A DNA stretch of 28,646 bases. Origin: Trichosphaerium sp. ATCC 40318 (taxonomy: Eukaryota; Discosea; Flabellinia; Trichosidae). The notes below the pieces were generated by a model that searched no databases, was not told the DNA's origin, and worked only from the letters and a program-made list of their open reading frames with translations. Of this stretch, positions 10,628-20,268 are shown piece by piece. Location: positions 1-28,646 of the forward strand of contig JALMLS010000570.1 in the NCBI GenBank assembly GCA_038496445.1, given 5' to 3'. Every line of letters begins with the position of its first letter. The stretch's first letter is position 1. A program made the translations under genes and the position numbers.

Positions 10628-11587
10628 TTATTGTTTATTACTAATAGCACTGGCAAAGTGGAAGAAATCTTTGTGTGCTTTTTTGAACACACGATCCCTA
10701 TTTACTTTTTTGTACAAAGATGCTATCTTTTTAGGAAGAGCTACCTTATATCCTGTACCAATAGCTTGAGCCAGAGAAACGCACAGTGCATAGTCGGCCA
10801 TAGATATTGAGTATCCAACCAAGAATCGTGATTTCTTGAAATAGTTCTTCTCGTAGAACTCCAACTATTCAAAAACAGTGAGTGTGGGAAACATGTACCA
10901 TGGGATTTAACTGTAAACAAACACAAACAACTTTGTGTTGCATACCTCTGCTTTTAGTTTGTCTGTGATCTCTTTGAGCTTTTTAGGATCAGTGTCTCTT
11001 GCTTTGTACACTTTGGAAACAAAGAAATTCTCAAAAGCGAAGCTGTTACAAGTGTTGAAGATATCACTACGAATAGATTCGTATGCAGAGTCGATCTGAA
11101 ACAAAAAACCCGTCAATAAGTTGTCGTTTCACATAAAAAACGTGATATCATGTGACCGAAATCGTTTTTTAACGTCATTTTTTTCTAAATAAGACGTACT
11201 GGTGCGAATGCGACTGAGTTGTTTATGGGGTAAACTGGTGACGGATTCTTAATGCTAAAATACCTAATCGCTTTGGTAAGAGGATATATTTTGCGGAGAA
11301 AACGGCGTTTTTTAATGTTGTACCTGAGAATAGCACTTGAGTCACGTACAACAACATCTCCTTCAGTCACAGATGGTACTTGGTGTTTTGGGTTTATTTT
11401 CAAGTAAGCTTTTTCTTTGTGCTCACCGTTAAGTAAATCTACAGGCTAACAGATACTGTATTAGCCAAACAAGGTGTTTCTGTTTGTTGCTGAGTACCTT
11501 GAGAGTTACGTCAGTGCCAGTGGCGAGAGCGCCAATATGAGCAATACGACATGGAGCAGATAGAGCGAGGTAGTGAATAGTAGCCAT
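10628..11587 (-). CDS. Glutathione S-transferase, theta-like, copy 2
   Basis: Inverted paralogue of 3467-4411. Five exons on the minus strand (11587-11498, 11445-11324, 11263-11200, 11095-10946, 10864-10628) give 220 residues. Exon phases match copy 1 exactly and no frame is broken. The thioredoxin-like domain keeps LSAPCR, NGEH, the VPS cis-proline and DSSAIL. The C-terminal domain keeps FLVGYSISMADYAL. The last 30 or so residues differ most (VNRDRVFKKAHKDFFHF and a new C-terminus SNKQ). Introns have diverged more than exons, which suggests purifying selection on both copies. The CACGTG in intron 3 of copy 1 is CATGTG here. Confidence 0.9.
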
Positions 11588-12191
11588 TGGGTTTGTTGTT
11601 TTTGAGATAATGATGAAATGATGGCAAGTGAGAAAGACGGAACAGTTTCTTAAAAAGGAAAGTCAGCCGAGAAAGTTGTTTAAAAAAGGATGTCCTCCTC
11701 GGGACATTCCGCGGCTTCTCTTAATTGTTGCACATCCTAAAACCAAATATATTATTGTAACACTGTCATATGTGTAGTAAGTATGAGTGGTGACCTTTAA
11801 ATCCTGCTTTCCATTTTAACCAAAAAACGTCATAACACGTTTGCTATGAATAAGTATTTTTCTGCTACCATGATTCCTTAATAGGGACCTTTTTAGCGAA
11901 TACCTTCTTAGTAAAACATTTTGTATACCTTAGAGGAAAATGTGTAAGTCAATCAAGGATGTCATAAGTTATCCAGTTTTCAACAAACGTCTTTGCTTTT
12001 CTGATCAGCTACTTAAAATAGTTAATAAATAGTCCATATAACCTAAAATGTACGCTTATTTATTAGAGTTAATCAGCGTATGAGTAAGCCTTGTATGGAG
12101 CATACATTAATAGTATCACCTTCCAATGATTCTGCAATACCTTGATCTTTCAGAATGCCTATTCAAAAAACAGAAACAGATTAAAGCCTTT
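11588..12191. other. Upstream region of GST copy 2 and arm-specific segment (right)
   Basis: Bases 11588-12014 correspond to the upstream flank of GST copy 1 with many differences. Bases 12015-12191 are unrelated to the matching slot in the left arm (2858-3058). No gene seen. Confidence 0.6.
11691..11706. promoter_or_regulatory. TGTCC-N6-GGACA inverted motif upstream of GST (right)
   Basis: Counterpart of the motif at 3349-3364, about 100 bases upstream of the start codon at 11587. Both half-sites and the six-base spacing are retained. Confidence 0.35.
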
Positions 12192-12640
12192 CATCTATTG
12201 TGCCTTTACAGCCAAAGGAAATGCTAACGAACACCAGACGTGTTTGAATACCTTTATGAGTATAAGCCTGAAACTACCAAGCTGAATGGCATGGACACCA
12301 ACAAGCGCTTGTAGCCCTGTATCTGTTACCGAGGTACTAAAGTCAATTTCACGCATAGCATACAAGTTGATGCTAGGGTCTATTGTATGAACACCTGAAA
12401 GCCCCAATGCCCTCATCATAATACATCTAGTAGAGGGTTTGACAATCTTATCATTAAGTCACATCTTTGGCAACTAATTCAAAATACTGGTATGTAAGGT
12501 CAAAGTAGCACCCAATATTTTTTTGGAATATGTACAGATCAAAATGGTTCGCTCTTGAAACTACACCTTTTGATTGAGTGCCACTGCGTTAAAGCGCATT
12601 TAGGCCTTTAAGCGCCTTGGCACCCTTGTCATCCATATTT
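12192..12640 (-). pseudogene. LRR-family relic, right copy
   Basis: Reverse complement of 2410-2857 apart from one extra G in a G-run near 12406, which shifts the frame between the two copies. It contains GLSGVHTID and VTDTGLQALVGVHAI segments and, further upstream on the minus strand, a DDKGAKALKGLNAL segment. Stops separate the fragments. It is a decayed member of the F-box/LRR family found intact elsewhere in the window. Confidence 0.6.
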
Positions 12641-13227
12641 GTGACTTAACAAGGGATATCTCTGTGCGCTGAATAGGCTACAAGTCCTTTTTATGAGCCC
12701 CACACTGTCTCAATGAATATTTTTACACAATGTGATGCTATACAGAACGTTTGAGGGTAAACAGATGGCCACATTGTGTTGTAGGGTTTTCTGTAAAAGT
12801 CCGAAAACTCATATTTTTTTTGTGCACTGTAGAGTAAATAACATAATTCTCCACGCGAACGAGTAATTATTACATCTTTGGCAATGAGCGCACGCTACGA
12901 TACTTACAGTATGTTTTAATACAGCAATAATTAAGTACAGCCTCAACCTGCTTTAAAAGCACCTACCAGGCGTTAATAGCGCTGTTGTATTTATTTGCGA
13001 TAGTTTTCACCCAACACAGGTTAAATAGAAGAAGCATACGCAAATGGTGTGCGTAGTGTAGATTTGATATCTGTGCGCAGCAAAACTAGCTCTTGTCGTG
13101 GCTAGAACTCTTTTTTTTTTCTTCAATTTCAATCACGTGATTTTCTGTTTGAAGAAACCCAAACATAATGTAGTTGTAGGAAACTTGAAACCCCACGCAT
13201 GTTGGAATAATCACAGCTGTCCCTGGG
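12641..13227. other. Intergenic, upstream of the right-arm gene
   Basis: Mirror of 1823-2409. It holds CACGTG at 13134-13139 and is the presumed promoter region of the gene starting at 13228. No other feature seen. Confidence 0.6.
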
Positions 13228-14951
13228 ATGCTGTTTTCACTGGTTTATAGTCTGTTAGTGATATTTGCGTATGTGTTGTTCTATACACAAGTACTAAGAA
13301 AGTTTAGGTGATTCCCAACAACCCGACAGTACTCACATCTAACAACATAGATGGAAGTAGAAACACATTTATTCAGTTGTTTTTACAGCATTGCTACACA
13401 AAATATCCAAAGAGGAGGAAGGAAATAGAACATAACTATGAGGAGCATCGCTGTGGAAAATATAGCCCTGATTTTAGTGTCCGTGAAATTCACAGCTATG
13501 TTAGAAGTGTTTGTGTTTCATTTCATGCATTTTCTAACTATAACAGCGGTTGCAAATGTGAAGGTGAGCATAATAACCTATTGCCATCTGTGCTTCTGAC
13601 ACATCCAGATTACAGAGTGTCGCATCAGTTGTGCATTTTTGGAGGGCAAGATATTGAAGCAAAAATATGCAACTGGCTGAATAAACGTCTTTCAGTTTCA
13701 AACAACTGTCGGACTTGCAGTGAGGGAGGGTTTAAGGCTGTTGAGGTATGTAACTTTATATTATTTTGAAAACACCCTAATTTGATAAAGAGTGTGACAT
13801 TACCGGCTTTGATTACAGGGTATCCAAATCGCAATGTTGTTCAGGACATGGCCAAATTACCTAAGACTTTAAACTCCATGGAAGGTATGTAAAGACAGTT
13901 AGCGTTTGCACTTACATAAGCAGAACTTGGGAGGCAGTACATTTTGATGTGGCAGCCTAAACCGCATCCACATTTCACTACATATGTGAAACAATGGAAC
14001 TTGGTGGTTTATTGATTGTATGACATGGAATCTAATCCTTGTACGCTATATTCAAAGCCTTTAACTAACACATTGAAAGGGAATGCCTCTAGGGCCCACA
14101 ATAATATGTGGAAAATACAGGTGGTTGTCTACAGAGGATCACAACACACTGTATCATGTAAAGAACCGTACAAATTGCGCCCAGAGAGGCAAGTAATACA
14201 AATTGACCTGATAAGTGAAAGTGACAGTTTCAGGTATGTAAATGTTGTTCCATTGCTTACTAACATCAAACAGTGACTATATCTTCAGTGACGCTGATAG
14301 TGACGCTGATAGTGACGGGAGTATTCAATCAGATGTGTCTGGCAATAGTGTTGCGTTGGCATTTACTTCCCAAAATCAAATGGAATTGCCACGGAATATA
14401 GAATCTTTTGGGCCAAATGCAGGTGTTCAAATTGTTCAAATATTGAACAAACAAACAGCGACAGAAGCAGAAAGAAACAAAAATGGCAATCACAAGTGGC
14501 TTCTTGAAGCAACAGTAAACACAAAAAAGGGTTCTCGTAGGTGTTTTGTGTGGGAATGCGTAGGTAAGTAATCTATTTTTTAAACCTCACATCTTGTTTT
14601 TCTGACCAACAATAGGTTTTAACAAAAAGTTATCTTGTAAGCTGTTAAAAAGACACCGCTCATTGGCAAACAAATTTCCAATATCTGAAACACCTATAGC
14701 TACAACTGTAAAAGGGCCAACTAAACTTCCAAGGCTTTTTGTACAACGTACACTGTTAAAACTGAGGCACCAAGTACAAAGGCCAACAAAAGAAGGTTCA
14801 AGACAGAAGGATTACTGTTGATGATACGTTGTCTTAACTTCTGTCACAGAAACACCTTCTACAAGCTCATCAACCACTGCTTCACAGCCAACTGTTGCAC
14901 CAACAACGGATGCTCCAACTATCTGCACACAACAACAGATGCACCTAACTG
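13228..14951 (+). CDS. Secreted cysteine-containing protein with mucin-like tail, right copy (exons 1-8)
   Basis: I can join eight exons in frame: 13228-13272, 13308-13745, 13791-13884, 13924-14003, 14058-14233, 14274-14563, 14616-14795, 14850-14951. Exon 1 encodes a signal peptide (MLFSLVYSLLVIFAY). Exons 2-3 encode a domain with about nine cysteines, including CKCEGEH, CNWLNKR and CRTC. Exon 6 has an acidic repeat (SDADSDADSDGS), exon 7 a basic stretch (KKLSCKLLKRHR), and exon 8 opens the Thr/Ser/Pro-rich tail (TPSTSSSTTASQPTVAPTTD). Several introns carry good branch sites, such as TACTAAC-like motifs before 13308 and 14274. Weakest points are the intron-4 donor (gtggtt, needed to remove an in-frame TGA at 14013) and the intron-7 donor (gttcaa). 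I do not recognise the N-terminal domain. A heavily O-glycosylated surface or wall protein is the likely role. Confidence 0.65.
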
Positions 14952-16662
14952 GTACTTGCTTGATATTTTTTAGCTTTCTTTCTAACTGTGATAGATGCCA
15001 ACTACACCTACAACTGCAGCCCCTACCACAGCCACACCAACAACTGATGCTCCTACTGCAAGTGCTCCAACAATAGAACCGCTAACAACAGCTTCAACTA
15101 CAGATGCTCCTATCACCAAAACCCAGCTCCAACCACCAATGTACCTACGACTGAAGCTCCAACAACAAAAGCACCAACCACAAGGGCCCCTATAACTGAT
15201 GCTCCTACCACTGTGCCACCTACTACAGACACACCAACGACTGAGACAATAAACTATAGATGCTCCAACCACTGATGCACTGACAGCAGAGGCTACAGCG
15301 AATGCGCCAACTACTGGCACTCCAACAACCAAGGGCCAACAAAAACTGCACCAACCACAGTAACACCTACTACAGATGCACCAACCACCGAAGCCCCAAC
15401 GACTGAGGCTCCTACAACTGTAGCGCCTACTACGGAGGCACCAACAACAGAGGTTCCAACCACTGTAGCGCCTACTACAGAGGCACCAACACCTGAAGCA
15501 TCAACTACAGAGGCTCCTACCACTGTAGCGCCTACTACAGATGCACCTACCACCGAAGCGCCAATGACAGAAGCACCAACAACTGAAGCTCCAACTACAT
15601 TGGCGCCTACTACTGAAGCACCAACAACTGAAGTGCCAACAACAGAAGCACCACCTACAGATGCGCCTACTACTGCGCCAACGACAGAAGCACCAACAAC
15701 TGAGGCTCCTACAACTGGTGCTCGATCGATATAATTTTTACCTTTCTCCTAACAGTGATAGTAGCACCAACTACAGATGCACCTACAACTGCTGCGCCTA
15801 CAACAGATGCTCCAACAACTGAAGCACCAACAACAGAGGTGCCAACAACTGAGGCTCCTAATACAGAGGCACCTACTACGGAACCTCCAACTACCGAGGC
15901 ACCAACAACACAGCATCCAACTACAATGCCACCAATGACATCTCTACCATACAGAAGCGCCAACTACTGTGGCGCCTACCACAGAGACACTGAGGCTCCA
16001 ACTACAGAAGCACCAACTACTGAGGCACCTACCTCTGAAGCTCCTACAACTGTAGCCCCTACTACGGAGGCTCCAACTACAGGCGCTCCTACAACCGAAG
16101 CTCCTACCACAGAGGCGCCTACAACTGAGGCACCAACAACGGATGCACCAACAACCAAAGCCCCAACGACTGAAGCTCCAACTACTGCTGCTCCTACCAC
16201 GGATGCATCTACAACCGAAGCTCCAACGACAGAAGCACCAACTACAGAGGTTCCAACAACATTGGCGCCAACTACTGAGGCGCCAACATTGGCGCCAACG
16301 ACAGAGGCACCAATAACTGATGCACCAACAACTGAAGCACCTACAACTGTAGCGCCTACCACTGAAGCTCCTACAACTGTAGCACCTACTACATTGGCGC
16401 CTACTACGGAGGTTCCCACGACTGAGGCGCAAACTACAGTAGCTCCTACGACTGAAGCTCCAACCACAGATGCACCTACAACTGAGGCACCAACAACTGA
16501 GGCTCCAACCACTGTAGCGCCTACTACAGATGCACCAACGACTGATGCACCAATGACATGCTCCAATAACAGAAGCCCCAACAACTGAAGCTCCAACAAC
16601 AGAAGCACCAACGACTGAGGCTCCAACTATAGAAGCACCTACAACTGTAGCACCAACAAGTG

Positions 16663-16706
16663 GTACTTTGTATCTTACTTTCTAAAGCAACTAACTTTCT
16701 TTGTAG
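16663..16706 (+). other. Duplicated short intron inside the mucin-like region (copy 1)
   Basis: A 44-nt intron, gtactttgta...ctttctttgtag, following a Thr-Ser codon pair in phase 1. An intron of identical length differing by two bases sits at 17201-17244. This shows that the mucin-like stalk grew by duplicating exon-plus-intron modules of about 540 bp. A related intron is seen in the inverted fragment near 22290. Confidence 0.75.
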
Positions 16707-17200
16707 ATGCTCCTACAACTGAAGCGCCTATGACAGAACCACCAACAACGGAGGCACCAACTATAGAAGCACAACAACTAAAGCTCCAACCACTGAAGCT
16801 CCAACTACATAGGCTCCAACAACGGAGGCTCCAACTACAGAAGCGCCAACTACTGAGGCACCAATAACTGAAGCACCAACAACTGTAGCACCTACTACAG
16901 CAGCTCCAACAACAGAAGCCCCAACAGCTGTTGCGCCAACAACCGAAGCACCAACTACTGAAGCCCCTACTACAGAATCGCCTACAACTGATGCACCAAC
17001 AACAGAGTCACCAACTACAGCTACTCCTACAACAGCAGCACCAACAACTGAAGCTCCTACCACTGCAACCCCTACAACTGTAGCTCCTACAACTGACGCA
17101 CCAACTACAGAGGCTCCTACAACTAACGCTGCAACTATGGAAGCACCAACAACTGATACTCCAACTATTGAAGCACCTACAACTGTAGCGCCAACAAGTG

Positions 17201-17244
17201 GTACTTTGTACTTTACTTTCTAAAGCAACTAACTTTCTTTGTAG
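17201..17244 (+). other. Duplicated short intron inside the mucin-like region (copy 2)
   Basis: Partner of the intron at 16663-16706, with the same length, same flanking codons (Thr-Ser before, Asp-Ala-Pro after) and only two base changes. Confidence 0.75.
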
Positions 17245-17800
17245 ATGCACCAACTACAGAATCGCCTACAACTGAGGCTCCAACCACAGAGGTTCCTACA
17301 ACTGCTGTGCCAACAACAGAGGCACCGAACACAGAGGCTCCAACAACTGAAGCTCCTACAAGTGAGCACCAACTATAGTAGCTCTTACAACGGAAGCCTC
17401 AACTGCAATGGTACTTGAGTGATTAATTGGACATTACTATCTTTTTCAACTTAACAGTATTAGAACCAACAACCGAAGCTCCAACAACAGATGTGCCAAC
17501 CACAGTAACACCAATTACAGATGCTCCTACAACTGAAGCTCCTACTAAATCTCCAACTACAAAGGCTCAATAAATGGTACTTCCTACTTTACTTTCTAGA
17601 ACTAACTTTATTTACGGAGGCAACTACAATAGTACCTTCAAGTGCTTCATCAACTGCTGAGCTACCTTGTGCAGATGCATCTACAACTGATGCTTGGCTT
17701 CAACTAAATAAACTACACCAAAGACGCCTACTGCATCCAAAGAAGCTGCTTTTACAAGGCACTATTTTTATGGCTACTAAAAAAGCAATTTTGACACGCT

Positions 17801-18122
17801 AATTAAGATGATGCCGAAGATGGGTGTATTTATGTATTGTTTTAAGTGTAATTGTATATTTACATACTCGTTGGAGCCCTTTGTACATGGGCACCCAATA
17901 TGGAAAGTGTGTTGGACGTAGTGTAACATTGTCCGAAAATAAAATATGGTTTCTATGAACACGAAAAAAACGCTGCGGATGCTGCTCAAATTTGTTTAAG
18001 ATTGTGTACGAAAATAGGAGCGCTATGGACCAGTTAACATAGTCGCCTGGGTGTGGAGAGCAGGTTTAGACAAGTTTTAGACCAATTACTAAGACTGGCG
18101 ACTATTCAGCGCATGGAGATAT
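17801..18122. repeat. Second inverted repeat, left arm (3' flank of mucin-like gene)
   Basis: Inverted relative to 21558-21822 with moderate divergence and a few indels, such as an extra stretch near 17985-18012 here. It includes the conserved tail region around the codons for FVHGHPIWK, an AATAAA poly(A) signal at 17938-17943 matched on the other strand at 21710-21715, and the hairpin element at 18039-18105. The duplicated block is therefore the 3' end and terminator region of a mucin-like gene. Confidence 0.85.
18039..18105. repeat. 67-bp element bounded by 9-bp inverted repeats (left)
   Basis: ATAGTCGCC at 18039-18047 and GGCGACTAT at 18097-18105 form a perfect 9-bp inverted repeat around a 49-bp centre. 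The element is kept at the same 67-bp length in the inverted copy (21574-21640). It lies about 100 bases after the poly(A) signal. It could be a transcript-end hairpin or a miniature mobile-element remnant. No target-site duplication is obvious. Confidence 0.55.
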
Positions 18123-18458
18123 AGTATGCATCTTGAGTTGGGCTAAAAGGCTAACTAATAACGCCATCAAGTTGAGATTTAAAGAACATGACGTTAAAAA
18201 ATTGACACCTAAAAGAAGTTGAGTATTTTCATCACTTTTTGGCGCTACACTATTTCTTTCTTTGTTCCGCTGTGATCTTACAAAGTTTGGGTACAAGAGG
18301 TTTGAGTACGGACAGCAACAACCAAGTCACGCGATTGATCGTAAAAATCCTTCGAAACGGTTCACAAACTAATAAAAAGCTCACGTGCCCAAAACTACTT
18401 TTTCAGTCTGGAAAAAAGAACAAAGACAAAATGAAGGTGACTTGGGTTTATTGTTAAC
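18123..18458. other. Intergenic downstream of the small secreted-protein gene
   Basis: No gene supported. It contains CACGTG at 18382-18387. TTTATT at 18447-18452 reads AATAAA on the minus strand just after the stop codon of the gene at 18459-18854. Confidence 0.55.
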
Positions 18459-18854
18459 TCATTTTCTGCATTCCATATCTGCGCACGTAGCATAAGATAG
18501 GAGGCAATCGTAAAGTCCATTTCCATGATCACTACACTTTTTGAATGCTGTAGTGCAAAACTCTAAGCAAGGATCTTTTTCAGTGCGATGTACCCACATT
18601 TCAGGAGGACAGTGGGTTACACAATCTTCATAGGTATCTTTGCATTGACTTATTTCGGTAGTTGGTGCTAGCTGGTTACAATTATCTAGCGCTTGAGCAC
18701 AGTCTTTAGAACATTGTCTACTTGGTTCAACTTTTTGTTGACACTATAGAAAGTAAGCAAAACAGAATTGTGTTGTAATCTCTCTCTTGGTAAATCGTAC
18801 GGAACAGAGTAAAGCAAGAGCAAGAAGGGATAGTAGTAGCGAGAAGAGGTGCAT
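18459..18854 (-). CDS. Small secreted protein with mirrored cysteine triads
   Basis: Two exons, 18854-18801 and 18743-18459, joined over a 57-nt intron, give 112 residues. Exon 1 is a classic signal peptide (MHLFSLLLSLLALALLCS). The mature part holds 13 cysteines, 12 of them in four triads: C29-x3-C33-x6-C40, C52-x6-C59-x3-C63, C77-x3-C81-x6-C88 and C98-x6-C105-x4-C110. Each triad is the mirror of the next, as expected for two antiparallel helical hairpins each stapled by three disulfides (predicted 29-63, 33-59, 40-52; 77-110, 81-105, 88-98). That fold is inference, though alpha-hairpinin and CHCH families show the same principle with fewer bridges. AATAAA follows at once. I know no named family with this spacing. 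The role could be structural, defensive or signalling. Confidence 0.85.
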
Positions 18855-20150
18855 TTGTTGTAAAATGATTGTTTTTATGAAGCTTCAAAAATAGAGTCAA
18901 GAATGTGAAACAGTTACCGTGAAAATACGTCTCGAGAACTTCCATCTTGAATGCACAGTCATTGTTTAGTTTTGTTTGTGTTGTCAGGTTTAATGGTTCC
19001 ACATAAAAGGTATCAAAACGAGATGGTAACCACTAAAATGGGGTAACTAAAAACATCATACGACAACCGGCATTTACCACAAATACGAACGAAATTGTGG
19101 ATTCTTTGACAAGCAATTTAGAGTATAGGACAGCGACGCAAGATGATATAGAGTGCTATTAGCTTTCGGTCGGGACTACCCGACATACACGAAAAATCAC
19201 GTAGACACAAAAGATCACGTGATCATAAAACGACGTCAATATCTTAAAACGTATTTACACGTGTGATTTTTTTTGTTGTCTTTTTATGCTTCCTCACTCA
19301 TAAACACAGCTAGCCTAAAGAAAAGTGAACTGCTAAAGAAAGTGGGGTTTGTATGCATCAACCAAAGACAGAATTTCAGAAAAAGCTATTCTGTATGTCG
19401 TCAATTTAGCTAATTTGTTAAATAGTTTTTTATGCTTACAAACTCCCCAAAACACGCCAATTCCAACAATCCTAACGTGACGCACGTAAAAGCAATGGAC
19501 AAAAACAAAAACTAGTATCATTACTACAGAAGTTCGGAAGAATTGCAACTGTTTAGAGATCACCAAGGTACGAAAAAAAGTTGCTTATACTATACTATAG
19601 CAAGTACACGTACATAATTTCTAAGAACTTGTAACGTTTGCAAACTGTGAATTATAACCTTTTCACAGACAAATATAAACATAAAAAACCAACTTCTTGT
19701 TCTTCTATTTTTGCCTTTCTTTTTTGGGTTGAAGTAACAATTCACTACGTAAAAAATCTGGTTGGCTGTAAGCTACAGTATACTGTAGGGCAAATGAATT
19801 TAATGGAATTTGACTACAAACCTGAGACATTCCACAGGAGGAGTCGCTGCGTATCAAGCAGAATAGAGTTCTTCTACCTAAAACACTCACTCAAGCTGCA
19901 TGAGCTATAATTTTTGTCCCTGTAGCGGAAGTTCTCTTTACCGCAGTAGATATTAAATATTGCAATAACATGTGGGCACCTGCTAGTGATGATATGCTTG
20001 TATATCAATAAAAACGAGTAATGAAACGTTCCAATTTTCTTCAGAACGAAATATGAGCTCTCAACCTTTTTGGTGCCACATCCTTAACAGCAATCAAGGA
20101 TGCCCTTGGCATCCCACTAGCACATGACAGTAATTGTGTGTAAAGAAATG
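18855..20150. other. Long intergenic region upstream of the small secreted-protein gene
   Basis: About 1.3 kb. It has CACGTG at 19216-19221 (within gatcacgtgatc, a 12-bp palindrome) and at 19258-19263, and a perfect 16-bp palindrome ctacagtatactgtag at 19773-19788. Open frames at 19333-19566 (minus) and 19638-19910 (plus) have no motif, no paralogue and no supporting splice structure, so I leave them uncalled. Confidence 0.5.
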
Positions 20151-20164
20151 TATTGAAATTAAAG

Positions 20165-20268
20165 TAAAGGTGTTAGAGCTAACTGGTCTTCATAAAATTA
20201 ATTGTTCATGTACATGAGTAACAGATGATGGCGTGAAAGCCTTGGCTGTTGCTCATACAATTGGTAGT
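20165..20268 (+). pseudogene. LRR-family relic on the plus strand
   Basis: Plus-strand codons read KVLELTGLHKINC, then a stop, then VTDDGVKALAVAHTIG. This is about one and a half repeats of the same LRR family as the minus-strand gene that ends at 20269, in opposite orientation and tail to tail with it. It is probably the remnant of an inverted duplication. Confidence 0.6.

Larger units (their letters stand above)
10628..12014. repeat. Inner right arm of the inverted repeat (diverged)
   Basis: Inverted and diverged counterpart of 3059-4411, including the GST gene and its upstream DNA. Similarity stops at the GST stop codon on one side and at the shared ctgatcagct sequence (12001-12010) on the other. 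Confidence 0.85.
12192..15048. repeat. Outer right arm of the large inverted repeat
   Basis: Near-perfect reverse complement of 1-2857. Corresponding positions sum to 15050 over most of the arm and to 15049 at both ends because of two one-base indels. The left arm leaves the window, so the outer limit on this side is unknown. Confidence 0.95.
14895..17570 (+). repeat. 15-bp minisatellite encoding Ala-Pro-Thr-Thr-X repeats
   Basis: Long tandem array of a 15-base unit encoding A-P-T-T-(E/D/V/L), interrupted by short introns. Third positions vary freely (gca, gct and gcg; act, aca and acg) while the amino-acid pattern is kept. That indicates past selection at protein level rather than a young satellite. 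The same array appears inverted at the window start and at 21840-22345. The long minus-strand frames reading SVVGASVVGA are merely its complement. Confidence 0.95.
14995..17800 (+). pseudogene. Mucin-like Thr/Pro-rich exons of the right-arm gene, frame broken
   Basis: Continuation of the gene starting at 13228. Family knowledge: such Thr/Pro-rich tracts are O-glycosylated stalks of surface or secreted proteins. The longest clean exon is about 15757-16558, and even it holds a short out-of-frame patch near 15945-15990. Breaks occur at the 14995 junction, near 15125, 15255, 15325, 16558, 16770 and 17360, and around the decayed intron near 17575. Introns lie at 14952-14994, about 15717-15756, 16663-16706, 17201-17244 and about 17412-17458. 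The tail after 17600 (SSASSTAELPCADASTTDA) loses the repeat. No convincing membrane span or GPI signal is seen. Either the stalk is decaying, or the repeat is poorly assembled. Confidence 0.6.

Noticed and set aside
13998-14030. In-frame TGA in the right-arm gene as possible stop-codon recoding
   Set aside because: A 54-nt intron (14004-14057) removes it in phase. TGA also appears as a normal stop in the small secreted-protein gene and in F-box/LRR gene 2.
15976-16626. Long minus-strand frames reading SVVGASVVGA repeats, here and at 15311-15553, 15709-15963, 16761-17063 and on the plus strand at 21866-22126
   Set aside because: They are the exact complement of the Ala-Pro-Thr-Thr repeat. Splice signals, codon pattern and the phase-1 introns belong to the Thr/Pro strand.
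14895-17570. Regular short repeats as a possible CRISPR array
   Set aside because: Units are contiguous 15-mers without unique spacers, vary at third codon positions and encode protein, in an intron-containing eukaryotic sequence.
2374-18122. A shared 21-base motif CTATTCAGCGCA..GAGATAT at 2374-2394, 12656-12676 (inverted), 18102-18122 and, shortened, 21558-21577
   Set aside because: The copies within each inverted repeat are explained by duplication. The single independent match has two mismatches and, by my rough estimate, is not far from chance in 28 kb of AT-rich DNA.
19333-19910. Open frames of 77 and 90 codons on opposite strands
   Set aside because: No recognisable domain and no matching splice structure. 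The region otherwise looks intergenic.
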